Assembly: GCA_026545225.1 (NCBI GenBank)
Contig: CM048847.1
Coordinates: 2,418,001-2,482,000, forward strand
Origin: Cornus controversa
Lineage: Eukaryota; Streptophyta; Magnoliopsida; Cornales; Cornaceae
Direction of reading: 5' to 3'
Length of the DNA: 64,000 bases
Shown here: piece after piece, positions 39,818 through 53,791 of the stretch
Numbering within the stretch: the stretch's first letter is position 1
Layout of the letters: each line of letters begins with the position of its first letter
Notes under the pieces: generated by a model
Database searches by the model: none
What the model was told of the DNA's origin: nothing
What the model saw: only the letters and a program-made list of their open reading frames with translations
Program-made: the position numbers and the translations under genes

Positions 39818-42800
39818 TTGTTTCTTTTACTTTTCCAGATGGTTGAAGTTGGCATAGAGCACCATACGGTTGTGATCATTCATGAGTGCAGCAAGGAATT
39901 ACTATTTTTGATTCAGGACGTCCTGATGGTTGAATTTGGCATAAAGCAATGTATAATTCTAAGTATGGCACGATTTCACGTGGATTGGGACTTTTCGAAT
40001 CATGACAAGTCAAACGAAACAAGTTCGAAACCGTTCTGGTCATTCTCTATTCTTTAGGACATCCAGATGGTCAATTCTAGCACAAAGCGCCATACGATTG
40101 TCGTCATGCTTGATTATTGCAAGCAATTGTTCTTTCGACTCAGAACAACTCAAACAAACACGGATGAAGATCGGCATGACATGCTCGTCGTTTCTTTGGG
40201 ACGCTTTGATGGTTTCATTTAGAAAAAAGCAGCGTACGATTAGTATTATGGCACGACTTATCTTGGAATGCAGTTTTCAAATCAAAACAACTCAAATGAA
40301 ACAAGTTTAAAATGGTTGGTAGCTTGCTAATTGTTTCCTTTAGATGTCCAAACGGTCGAACTTGGAACAAAGCACCATACGGTTGTGATGAAGATCGGAT
40401 TGACATGTTCGTCACTTCTTTTGGATGCTTTGATGGTCTAATTTGGAAAAAAGAAACTTACGATTCTGATTATTGCACGACTTCTCAAGGAATGGGTTTT
40501 TGAATCAGAATAACTCAAACTAAACTTGTTTAAAATCATCGATAGCTTGGGAATTGTTTCTTTTACTTGTCCAGGTGGTTGAAGTTGGCATAGAGCACCA
40601 TACGGTTGTGATCATGCATGAGTGCAGCATGGAATTACTCTTTTCGATTCAAGACGTCCTGATGGTTGAATTTGGCATAAAGCAACGTATAATTCTAGGT
40701 ATGGCACGATTTTACGTGGATTGGGACTTTTCGAATCAGGACAAGTCAAACGAAACAAGTTCAAAACCGTTCTTGTCATTCTCTATTCTTCTGGACATCC
40801 TGATGGTCAATTCTAGCACAAAGCGCCATACGGTTGTCGTCATGCCTGATTATTGCAAGCAATTGTTCTTTCGACTCAGAACAACTCAAACAAACACGGA
40901 TGAAGATCGGATTGACATGCTCGTCGTTTCTTTGGGACGCTTTGATGGTTTCATTTAGAAAAAAGTAGCGTACGATTAGTATTATGGCACGACTTCTCTT
41001 GGAATGCGGTTTTCGAATCAAAACAACTCAAATGAAACAAGTTTAAATTGGTTGGTAGCTTGCTAATTGTTTCCTTTAGATGTCCAAACGGTCGAACTTG
41101 GAACAAAGCACCATACGGTTGTGATGAAGATCGGATTGACATGTTCGTCACTTCTTTTGGATGCTTTGATGGTCTGATTTAGAAAAAAGAAACTTACGAT
41201 TCTGATTATGGCATGACTTCTCAAGGAATGGGTTTTTGAATCAGAACAACTCAAACTAAACTTGTTTAAAATCCTCGATAGCTTGGGAATTGTTTCTTTT
41301 ACTTTTCCAGATGGTTGAAGTTGGCATAGAGCACCATACGGTTGTGATCATGCATGAGTGCAGCATGGAATTACTCTTTTCGATTCAAGACGTCTTGATG
41401 GTTGAATTTGGCATAAAGCAACGTATAATTCTAGGTATGGCACGATTTTACGTGGATTGGGACTTTTCGAATCAGGACAAGTCAAACGAAACAAGTTCAA
41501 AACCGTTCTTGTCATTCTCTATTCTTCTGGATATCCAGATGGTCAATTCTAGCACAAAGCGCCATACGATTGTCGTCATGCTTGATTATTGCAAGCAATT
41601 GTTCTTTCCGACTCAGAACAACTCAAACAAACATGGATGAAAATCGGATTGAGATGCTCGTCGTTTCTTTGGGACGCTTTGATGGTTTCATTTAGAAAAA
41701 AGTAGCGTACGATTAGTATTATGGCACGACTTCTCTTGAAATGCGGTTTTCGAATCAAAACAACTCAAATGAAACAAGTTTAAATTGGTTGGTAGCTTGC
41801 TAATTGTTTCCTTTAGATGTCCAAACGGTCGAACTTGGAACAAAGCACCATACGGTTGTGATGAAGATCGGATTGACATGTTCGTCACTTCTTTTGGATG
41901 CTTTGATGGTCTAATTTGGAAAAAAGAAACTTACGATTCTGATTATGGCACGACTTCTCAAGGAATGGGTTTTTGAATCAGAACAACTCAAACTAAACTT
42001 GTTTAAAATCCTCGATAGCTTGGGAAATGTTTCTTTTACTTTTCCAGATGGTTGAAGTTGGCATAGAGCACCATACGGTTGTGATCATTCATGAGTGCAG
42101 CAAGGAATTACTATTTTTGATTCAGGACGTCCTGATGGTTGAATTTGGCATAAAGCAATGTATAATTCTAAGTATGGCACGATTTCACGTGGATTGGACT
42201 TTTCGAATCATGACAAGTCAAACGAAACAAGTTCGAAACCGTTCTGGTCATTCTCTATTCTTGAGGACATCCAGATGGTCAATTCTAGCACAAAGCGCCA
42301 TACGATTGTCGTCATGCTTGATTATTGCAAGCAATTGTTCTTTCGACTCAGAACAACTCAAACAAACACGGATGAAGATCGGATTGACATGCTCGTCGTT
42401 TCTTTGGGACGCTTTGATGGTTTCATTTAGAAAAAAGCAGCGTACGATTAGTATTATGGCACGACTTATCTTGGAATGCAGTTTTCAAATCAAAACAACT
42501 CAAATGAAACAAGTTTAAAATGGTTGGTAGCTTGCTAATTGTTTCCTTTAGATGTCCAAACGGTCGAACTTGGAACAAAGCACCATACGGTTGTGATGAA
42601 GATCGGATTGACATGTTCGTCACTTCTTTTGGATGCTTTGATGGTCTAATTTGGAAAAAAGAAACTTACGATTCTGATTATGGCACGACTTCTCAAGGAA
42701 TGGGTTTTTGAATCAGAATAACTCAAACTAAACTTGTTTAAAATCCTCGATAGCTTGGGAATTGTTTCTTTTACTTTTCCAGATGGTTGAAGTTGGCATA

Positions 42801-45702
42801 GAGCACCACACGGTTGTGATCATTCATGAGTGCAGCAAGGAATTACTATTTTTGATTCAGGACGTCCTGATGGTTGAATTTGGCATAAAGCAATGTATAA
42901 TTCTAAGTATGGCACGATTTCACGTGGATTGGACTTTTTGAATCATGACAAGTCAAACGAAACACGTTCAAAACCGTTCTTGTCATTCTCTATTCTTCTG
43001 GATATCCAGATGGTCAATTCTAGCACAAAGCGCCACACGATTGTCGTCATGCTTGATTATTGCAAGCAATTGTTCTTTCGACTCAGAACAACTCAAACAA
43101 ACATTGATGAAGATCGGACCGACATGCTCGTCGTTTCTTTGGGACGCTTTGATGGTTTCATTTAGAAAAAAGCAGCTTACGATTAGTATTATGGCACGAC
43201 TTCTCTTGGAATGCGGTTTTCAAATCAAAATAACTCAAATGAAACAAGTTTGAAATGGTTGGTAGCTTGCTAATTGTTTCCTTTAGATGTCCAAACGGTC
43301 GAACTTGGAACAAAGCACCATACGGTTGTGATGAAGATCGGATTGACATGTTCGTCACTTCTATTGGATGCTTTGATGGTCTAATTTGGAAAAAAGAAAC
43401 TTTTGATTCTGATTATGGCACGACTTCTCAAGGAATGGCTTTTTGAATCAGTACAACTCAAACTAAACTTTATTAAGATCCTCGATAGCTTGGGAATTGT
43501 TTCTTTTACTTTTCCAGATGGTTGAAGTTGGCATAGAGCACCATACGGTTGTGATCATTCATGAGTGCAGCAAGGAATTACTATTTTTGATTCAGGACGT
43601 CCTGATGGTTGAATTTGGCATAAAGCAATGTATAATTCTAAGTATGGCACGATTTCACGTGGATTGGACTTTTCGAATCATGACAAGTCAAACGAAACAC
43701 GTTCAAAACCGTTCTTGTCATTCTCTATTCTTCTGGATATCTAGATGGTCAATTCTAGCACAAAGCGCCATACGATTGTCGTCATGCTTGGTTATTGCAA
43801 GCAATTGTTCTTTCGACTCAGAACAACTCAAACAAACATGGATGAAGATCGGATCGACATGCTCGTCATTTCTTTGGGATGCTTTGATGGTTTCATTTAG
43901 AAAAAAGCAGCGTACGATTAGTATTATGGCACGACTTCTCTTGGAATGCGGTTTTCAAATCAAAACAACTCAAATGAAACAAGTTTAAATTGGTTTGTAG
44001 CTTGCTAATTGTTTCCTTTAGATGTCCAAACGGTCGAACTTGGAACAAAGCACCATACGGTTGTGATGAAGATCGGATTGACATGTTCGTCACTTCTTTT
44101 GGATGCTTTGATGGTCTAATTTGGAAAAAAGAAACTTACGATTCTGATTATGGCACGACTTCTCAAGGAATGGGTTTTTGAATCAGAACAACTCAAACTA
44201 AACTTGTTTAAAATCCTCGATAGTTTGGGAATTGTTTCTTTTACTTTTCCAGATGGTTGAAATTGGCATAGAGCACCATACGGTTGTGATCATTCATGAG
44301 TGCAGTAAGTAATTACTATTTTTGATTCAGGACGTCCTGATGGTTGAATTTGGCATAAAGCAATGTATAATTCTAAGTATGGCACGATTTCACGTGGATT
44401 GGACTTTTTGAATCATGACAAGTCAAACGAAACAAGTTCGAAACCGTTCTTGTCATTCTCTATTATTCTGGACATCCAGATGGTCAATTCTAGCACAAAG
44501 CGCCATACGATTGTCGTCATGCTTGATTATTACAAGCAATTGTTCTTTCGACTCAGAACAACTCAAACAAACACGGATGAAGATCGGATTGACATGCTCG
44601 TCGTTTCTTTGGGATGCTTTGATGGTTTCATTTAGAAAAAAGCAGCGTACGATTAGTATTATGGCACGACTTCTCTTGGAATGCGGTTTTCAAATCAAAA
44701 CAACTCAAATGAAACAAGTTTAAAATGGTTGGTAGCTTGCTAATTGTTTCCTTTAGATGTCCAAACGGTCGAACTTGGAACAAAGCACCATACGGTTGTG
44801 ATGAAGATCGGATTGACATGTTCGTCACTTCTTTTGGATGCTTTGATGGTCTAATTTGGAAAAAAGAAACTTACGATTCTGATTATGGCACGACTTCTCA
44901 AGGAATGGGTTTTTGAATCGGAATAAATCAAACTAAACTTGTTTAAAATCATCGATAGCTTGGGAATTGTTTCTTTTACTTGTCCAGGTGGTTGAAGTTG
45001 GCATAGAGCACCATACGGTTGTGATCATGCATGAGTGCAGCATTGAATTACTCTTTTCAATTCAAGATGTCCTGATGATTGAATTTGGCATAAAGCAACG
45101 TATAATTCTAGGTATGGCACGATTTCATGTGGATTGGGACTTTTCGAATCATGACAAGTCAAACGAAACACGTTCGAAACCGTTCTTGTCATTCTCTATT
45201 CTTCTGGATATCCAGATAGTCAATTCTAGCACAAAGCGCCATACGATTGTCGTCATGCTTGATTATTGCAAGCAATTGTTCTTTCGACTCAGAACAACTC
45301 AACCAAACACGGATGAAGATTGGATTGACATGCTCGTCGTTTCTTTGGGATGCTTTGATGGTTTCATTTAGAAAAAAGCAGCGTACGATTAGTATTATGG
45401 CACGACTTCTCTTGGAATGCGATTTTTGAATCAAAACAACTCAAATGAAACAAGTTTAAAATGGTCGGTAGCTTGCTAATTGTTTCCTTTAGATGTCCAA
45501 ACGGTCGAATTTGGAACAAAGCACCATACGGTTGTGATGAAGATCGGATTGACATGTTCGTCACTTCTTTTGGATGCTTTGATGGTCTGATTTAGAAAAA
45601 AGAAACTTACGATTCTGATTATGGCATGACTTCTCAAGGAATGGGTTTTTGAATCAGAACAACTCAAACTAAACTTGTTTAAAATCATCGATAGCTTGGG
45701 AA

Positions 45703-47908
45703 TTGTTTCTTTTACTTGTCCAGATGGTTGAAGTTGGCATAGAGCACCATACGGTTGTGATCATTCATGGGTGCAGCATGGAATTACTCTTTTCGATTCA
45801 GGACATCCTGACGGTTGAATTTGGCATAAAGCAACGTATAATTCTAGGTATGGCACAATTTTACGTGGATTGGGACTTTTCGAATCAGGACAAGTCAAAC
45901 GAAACAAGTTCGAAACCGTTCTTGTCATTCTCTATTCTTCTGGACATCCTGATGGTCAATTCTAGCACAAAGCGCCATACGGTTGTCGTCATGCCTGATT
46001 ATTGCAAGCAATTGTTCTTTCGACTTAGAACAACTCAAACAAACACGGATGAAGATCGGATTGACATGCTCGTCGTTTCTTTTGGACGTTTGATGGTTTC
46101 ATTTAGAAAAAAGCAGCGTACGATTAGTATTATGGCACGACTTCTCTTGGAATACGGTTTTCGAATCGAAACAACTCAAATGAAACAAGTTTAAATTGGT
46201 TGGTAGCTTGCTAATTGTTTCCTTTAGATGTCCAAACGGTCGAACTTGGAACAAAGCACCATACGGTTGTGATGAAGATCGGATTGACATGTTCGTCACT
46301 TCTTTTGGATGCTTTGATGGTCTAATTTGGAAAAAAGAAACTTACGATTCTGATTATGGCACGACTTCTCAAGGAATGGGTTTTTGAATCAGAACAACTC
46401 AAACTAAACTTGTTTAAAATCCTCGATAGCTTGGGAATTGTTTCTTTTACTTTTCCAGATGGTTGAAGTTGGCATAGAGCACCATACGGTTGTGATCATT
46501 CATGAGTGCAGCAAGGAATTACTATTTTTGATTCAGGATGTCCTGATGGTTGAATTTGGCATAAAGCAATGTATAATTCTAAGTATGGCACGATTTCACG
46601 TGGATTGGACTTTTCGAATCAGGACAAGTCAAACGAAACAAGTTCGAAACCGTTGTTCTCATTCTCTATTTTTCTGAACGTCCAGATGGTCAATTCTAGC
46701 ACAAAGCGCCATACGGTTGTCGTCATGCCTGATTATTGCAAGCAATTATTCTTTTCGACTCAGAACAACTCAAACAAACATGGATGAAGATCGGATCAAC
46801 ATGCTCGTCATTTCTTTGGGACGCTTTGATGGTTTCATTTAGAAAAAAGCAGCGTACGATTAGTATTATGGCACGACTTCTCTTGGAATACGGTTTTCGA
46901 ATCAAAACAACTCAAATGAAACAAGTTTAAATTGGTTGGTAGCTTGCTAATTGTTTCCTTTAGATGTCCAAACGGTCGAACTTGGAACAAAGCACCATAC
47001 GGTTGTGATGAAGATCGGATTGACATGTTCGTCACTTCTTTTGGATGCTTTGATGGTCTAATTTGGAAAAAAGAAACTTACGATTCTGATTATGGCATGA
47101 CTTCTCAAGGAATGGGTTTTTGAATCAGAATAACTCAAACTAAACTTGTTTCAAATCCTCGATAGCTTGGGAATTGTTTCTTTTACTTGTCCAGATGGTT
47201 GAAGTTGGCATAGAGCACCATACGGTTGTGATCATTCATGGGTGCAGCATGGAATTACTCTTTTCGATTCAGGACATCCTGACGGTTGAATTTGGCATAA
47301 AGCGACGTATAATTCTAGGTATGGCACGATTTCACGTGGATTGGAATTTTCGAATCATGACAAGTCAAACGAAACAAGTTCAAAACCGTTCTTGTCATTC
47401 TCTATTCTTCTGGACATCCTGATGGTCAATTCTAGCACAAAGCGCCATACGGTTGTCGTCATGCCTGATTATTGCAAGCAATTGTTCTTTCGACTCAGAA
47501 CAACTCAAACAAACACGGATGAAGATCGGATTGACATGCTCGTCGTTTCTTTGGGACGCTTTGATGGTTTCATTTAGAAAAAAGTAGCGTACGATTAGTA
47601 TTATGGCACGACTTCTCTTGGAATGCGGTTTTTGAATCAAAACAACTCAAATGAAACAAGTTTAAATTGGTTGGTAGCTTGCTAATTGTTTCCTTTAGAT
47701 GTCCAAACGGTCGAACTTGGAACAAAGCACCATACGGTTGTGATGAAGATCGGATTGACATGTTCGTCACTTCTTTTGGATGCTTTGATGGTCTAATTTG
47801 GAAAAAAGAAACTTACGATTCTGATTATGGCACGACTTCTCAAGGAATGGGTTTTTGAATCAGAACAACTCAAACTAAACTTGTTTAAAATCCTCGATAG
47901 CTTGGGAA
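45703..47908 (+). repeat. Three-unit block shared with 1562-3768 and, in part, 52321-53791
   Basis: All three copies carry CTTTTGGACGTTTGATGG (1-bp deletion, near 1937, 46078 and 52697). In the next unit they have GTTGTTCTCATTCTC with TTTTTCTGAACGTCC, and GGAATACGG. The offset is 44,141 bp from the left copy and 6,618 bp to the right copy. GTTTCAAATCC occurs before the third unit near 3008, 47150 and also 51559. Confidence 0.85.
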
Positions 47909-50900
47909 TTGTTTCTTTTACTTTTCCAGATGGTTGAAGTTGGCATAGAGCACCATACGGTTGTGATCATTAATGAGTGCAGCAAGGAATTACTATTTTT
48001 GATTCAGGACGTCCTGATGGTTGAATTTGGTATAAAGCAATGTATAATTCTAAGTATGGCACGATTTCACGTGGATTGGACTTTTCGAATCATGACAAGT
48101 CAAACGAAACAAGTTTGAAACCGTTCTGGTCATTCTCTATTCTTTAGGACATCCAGATGGTCAATTCTAGCACAAAGCGCCATACGATTGTCGTCATGCT
48201 TGATTATTGCAAGCAATTGTTCTTTCGACTCAGAACAACTCAAACAAACACGGATGAAGATCGGATTGACATGCTCGTCGTTTCTTTGGGACGCTTTGAT
48301 GGTTTCATTTAGAAAAAAGCAGCGTACGATTAGTATTATGGCATGACTTATCTTGGAATGCAATTTTCAAATCAAAACAACTCAAATGAAACAAGTTTAA
48401 AATGGTTGGTAGCTTGCTAATTGTTTCCTTTAGATGTCCAAACGGTCGAACTTGGAACAAAGCACCATACGGTTGTGATGAAGATCGGATTGACATGTTC
48501 GTCACTTCTTTTGGATGCTTTGATGGTCTAATTTGGAAAAAAGAAACTTACGATTCTGATTATGGCACGACTTCTCAAGGAATGGGTTTTTGAATCAGAA
48601 TAACTCAAACTAAACTTGTTTAAAATCCTCGATAGCTTGGGAATTGTTTCTTTTACTTTTCCAGATGGTTGAAGTTGGCATAGAGCACCATACGGTTGTG
48701 ATCATTCATGAGTGCAGCAAGGAATTACTATTTTTGATTCAGGACGTCCTGATGGTTGAATATGGCATAAAGCAATGTATAATTCTAAGTATGGCACGAT
48801 TTCACGTGGATTGGACTTTTCGAATCACGACAAGTCAAACGAAACACGTTCGAAACCGTTCTTGTCATTCTCTATTCTTTCGGATATCCAGATGGTCAAT
48901 TCTAGCACAAAGCGCCATACGATTGTCGTCATGCTTGATTATTGCAAGCAATTGTTCTTTCAACTCAGAATAACTCAAACAAACACGGATGAAGATCGGA
49001 TTGACATGCTTGTCGTTTCTTTGGGATGCTTTGATGGTTTCATTTAGAAAAAAGCAGCGTACGATTAGTATTATGGTACGACTTCTCTTGGAATGCGGTT
49101 TTTAAATCAAAACAACTCAAATGAAACAAGTTTGAAATGGTTGGTAGCTTGCTAATTGTTTCCTTTAGATGTCCAAACGGTCGAACTTGGAACAAAGCAC
49201 CATACGGTTGTGATGAAGATCAGATTGACATGTTGGTCACTTCTTTTGGATGCTTTGATGGTCTAATTTGGAAAAAAGAAACTTACGATTCTGATTATTG
49301 CACGACTTCTCAAGGAATGGGTTTTTGAATCAGAATAACTCAAACTAAACTTGTTTAAAATCATCGATAGCTTGGGAATTGTTTCTTTTACTTGTCCAGG
49401 TCGTTGAAGTTGGCATAGAGCACCATACGGTTGTGATCATGCATGAGTGCAGCATGGAATTACTCTTTTCGATTCAAGACGTCCTGATGGTTGAATTTGG
49501 CATAAAGCAACGTATAATTCTAGGTATGGCACGATTTTACGTGGATTGGGACTTTTCGAATCAGGACAAGTCAAACGAAACAAGTTCAAAACCGTTCTTG
49601 TCATTCTCTATTCTTCTGGACATCCTGATGGTCAATTCTAGCACAAAGCGCCATACGGTTGTCGTCATGCCTGATTATTGCAAGCAATTGTTCTTTCGAC
49701 TCAGAACAACTCAAACAAACACGGATGAAGATCGGATTGACATGCTCGTCGTTTCTTTGGGACGCTTTGATGGTTTCATTTAGAAAAAAGCAGCGTACGA
49801 TTAGTATTATGGCACGACTTCTCTTGGAATGCGGTTTTCGAATCAAAACAACTCAAATGAAACAAGTTTTAATTGGTTGGTAGCTTGCTAATTGTTTCCT
49901 TTAGATGTCCAAACGGTCGAACTTGGAACAAAGCACCATACGGTTGTGATGAAGATCGGATTGACATGTTCGTCACTTCTTTTGGATGCTTTGATGGTCT
50001 AATTTGGAAAAAAGAAACTTACGATTCTGATTATGGCACGACTTCTCAAGGAATGGGTTTTTGAATCAGAACAACTCAAACTAAACTTGTTTAAAATCCT
50101 CGATAGTTTGGGAATTGTTTCTTTTACTTTTCCAGATGGTTGAAGTTGGCATAGAGCACCATACGGTTGTGATCATTCATGAGTGCGGCAAGGAATTACT
50201 ATTTTTGATTCAGGACGTCCTGATGGTTGAATTTGGCATAAAGCAATGTATAATTCTAAGTATGGCACGATTTCACGTGGATTGGACTTTTCGAATCATG
50301 ACAAGTCAAACGAAACACGTTCAAAACCGTTCTTGTCATTCTCTATTCTTCTGGATATCCAGATGGTCAATTCTAGCACAAAGCGCCACACGATTGTCGT
50401 CATGCTTGATTATTGCAAGCAATTGTTCTTTCGACTCAGAACAACTCAAACAAACATTGATGAAGATCGGACCGACATGCTCGTCATTTCTTTGGGACGC
50501 TTTGATGGTTTCATTTAGAAAAAAGCAGCTTACGATTAGTATTATGGCACGACTTCTCTTGGAATGCGGTTTTCAAATCAAAACAACTCAAATGAAACAA
50601 GTTTGAAATGGTTGGTAGCTTGCTAATTGTTTCCTTTAGATGTCCAAACGGTCGAACTTGGAACAAAGCACCATACGGTTGTGATGAAGATCGGATTGAC
50701 ATGTTCGTCACTTCTATTGGATGCTTTGATGGTCTAATTTGGAAAAAAGAAACTTTTGATTCTGATTATGGCACGACTTCTCAAGGAATGGCTTCTTGAA
50801 TCAGTACAACTCAAACTAAACTTTATTAAAATCCTCGATAGCTTGGGAATTGTTTCTTTTACTTTTCCAGATGGTTGAAGTTGGCATAGAGCACCATACG

Positions 50901-51585
50901 GTTGTGATCATTCATGAGTGCAGCAAGGAATTACTATTTTTGATTCAGGACGTCCTGATGGTTGAATTTGGCATAAAGCAATGTATAATTCTAAGTATGG
51001 CACGATTTCACGTGGATTGGACTTTTCGAATCAGGACAAGTCAAACGAAACAAGTTCGAAACCGTTGTTCTCATTCTCTATTTTTCTGAACGTCCAGATG
51101 GTCAATTCTAGCACAAAGCGCCATACGGTTGTCGTCATGCCTGATTATTGCAAGCAATTGTTCTTTTCGACTCAGAACAACTCAAACAAACATGGATGAA
51201 GATCGGATCGACATGCTCGTCATTTCTTTGGGACGCTTTGATGGTTTCATTTAGAAAAAAGCAGCGTACGATTAGTATTATGGCACGACTTCTCTTGGAA
51301 TGCGGTTTTCGAATCAAAACAACTCAAATGAAACAAGTTTAAATTGGTTGGTAGCATGCTAATTGTTTCCTTTAGATGTCCAAACGGTCGAACTTGGAAC
51401 AAAGCACCATACGGTTGTGATGAAGATCGGATTGACATGTTCGTCACTTCTTTTGGATGCTTTGATGGTCTAATTTGGAAAAAAGAAACTTACGATTCTG
51501 ATTATGGCATGACTTCTCAAGGAATGGGTTTTTGAATCAGAACAACTCAAACTAAACTTGTTTCAAATCCTCGATAGCTTGGGAA

Positions 51586-52320
51586 TTGTTTCTTTTACTT
51601 GTCCAGATGGTTGAAGTTGGCATAGAGCACCATACGGTTGTGATCATTCATGGGTGCAGCATGGAATTACTCTTTTCGATTCAGGACATCCTGACGGTTG
51701 AATTTGGCATAAAGCAACGTATAATTCTAAGTATGGCACGATTTCACGTGGATTGGACTTTTTGAATCATGACAAGTCAAACGAAACAAGTTCGAAACCG
51801 TTCTTGTCATTCTCTATTATTCTGGACATCCAGATGGTCAATTCTAGCACAAAGCGCCATACGATTGTCGTCATGCTTGATTATTGCAAGCAATTGTTCT
51901 TTCGACTCAGAACAACTCAACCAAACACGGATGAAGATCGGATTGACATGCTCGTCGTTTCTTTGGGATGCTTTGATGGTTTCATTTAGAAAAAAGCAGC
52001 GTACGATTAGTATTATGGCACGACTTCTCTTGGAATGCGATTTTTGAATCAAAACAACTCAAATGAAACAAGTTTAAAATGGTCGGTAGCTTGCTAATTG
52101 TTTCCTTTAGATGTCCAAACGGTCGAATTTGGAACAAAGCACCATACGGTTGTGATGAAGATCGGATTGACATGTTCGTCACTTCTTTTGGATGCTTTGA
52201 TGGTCTGATTTAGAAAAAAGAAACTTACGATTCTGATTATGGCATGACTTCTCAAGGAATGGGTTTTTGAATCAGAACAACTCAAACTAAACTTGTTTAA
52301 AATCATCGATAGCTTGGGAA
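51586..52320 (+). repeat. Mosaic HOR unit (D front, A middle, further source at the end)
   Basis: Monomer 1 is type D (CATTCATGGG, GACATCCTGACGG). Monomer 2 switches to the variant of the 44232 unit (GGACTTTTTGAATC, CTCTATTATTCTGG). Monomer 3 onward resembles the 44967 unit (CTCAACCAAACACGG, GCGATTTTTGAATC). At least two exchange points lie within one 735-bp unit. Confidence 0.8.
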
Positions 52321-53791
52321 TTGTTTCTTTTACTTGTCCAGATGGTTGAAGTTGGCATAGAGCACCATACGGTTGTGATCATTCATGGGTGCAGCATGGA
52401 ATTACTCTTTTCGATTCAGGACATCCTGACGGTTGAATTTGGCATAAAGCAACGTATAATTCTAGGTATGGCACAATTTTACGTGGATTGGGACTTTTCG
52501 AATCAGGACAAGTCAAACGAAACAAGTTCGAAACCGTTCTTGTCATTCTCTATTCTTCTGGACATCCTGATGGTCAATTCTAGCACAAAGCGCCATACGG
52601 TTGTCGTCATGCCTGATTATTGCAAGCAATTGTTCTTTCGACTTAGAACAACTCAAACAAACACGGATGAAGATCGGATTGACATGCTCGTCGTTTCTTT
52701 TGGACGTTTGATGGTTTCATTTAGAAAAAAGCAGCGTACGATTAGTATTATGGCACGACTTCTCTTGGAATGCGGTTTTCGAATCGAAACAACTCAAATG
52801 AAACAAGTTTAAATTGGTTGGTAGCTTGCTAATTGTTTCCTTTAGATGTCCAAACGGTCGAACTTGGAACAAAGCACCATACGGTTGTGATGAAGATCGG
52901 ATTGACATGTTCGTCACTTCTTTTGGATGCTTTGATGGTCTAATTTGGAAAAAAGAAACTTACGATTCTGATTATGGCACGACTTCTCAAGGAATGGGTT
53001 TTTGAATCAGAACAACTCAAACTAAACTTGTTTAAAATCCTCGATAGCTTGGGAATTGTTTCTTTTACTTTTCCAGATGGTTGAAGTTGGCATAGAGCAC
53101 CATACGGTTGTGATCATTCATGAGTGCAGCAAGGAATTACTATTTTTGATTCAGGATGTCCTGATGGTTGAATTTGGCATAAAGCAATGTATAATTCTAA
53201 GTATGGCACGATTTCACGTGGATTGGACTTTTCGAATCAGGACAAGTCAAACGAAACAAGTTCGAAACCGTTGTTCTCATTCTCTATTTTTCTGAACGTC
53301 CAGATGGTCAATTCTAGCACAAAGCGCCATACGGTTGTCGTCATGCCTGATTATTGCAAGCAATTATTCTTTTCGACTCAGAACAACTCAAACAAACATG
53401 GATGAAGATCGGATCAACATGCTCGTCATTTCTTTGGGACGCTTTGATGGTTTCATTTAGAAAAAAGCAGCGTACGATTAGTATTATGGCACGACTTTTC
53501 TTGGAATACGGTTTTCGAATCAAAACAACTCAAATGAAACAAGTTTAAATTGGTTGATAGCTTGCTAATTGTTTCCTTTAGATGTCCAAACGGTCGAACT
53601 TGGAACAAAGCACCATACGGTTGTGATGAAGATCGGATTGACATGTTCGTCACTTCTTTTGGATGCTTTGATGGTCTAATTTGGAAAAAAGAAACTTACG
53701 ATTCTGATTATGGCACGACTTCTCAAGGAATGGGTTTTTGAATCAGAACAACTCAAACTAAACTTGTTTAAAATCCTCGATAGCTTGGGAA

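Larger units (their letters stand above)
13329..42761 (+). repeat. Homogenised satellite core, A-B-C second-order repeat
   Basis: About 40 units, almost all of three types and nearly identical within type. From 13329 the order is A A A B C, A A A B C (to 20682). It continues as A B C A C, then mainly A-B-C trimers of about 2,208 bp to about 42 kb. Type A here carries CTGGTCATTCTCTATTCTTTAGG (often) in monomer 2. Type B has CCAGGTGGTTGAAG and CTGGACATCCTGATGG. Type C has CCAGATGGTTGAAG with CATGCATGAG, CTGGATATCCAGATGG and CTTTCCGACTC. Low divergence and block duplications indicate recent amplification. Confidence 0.85.
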
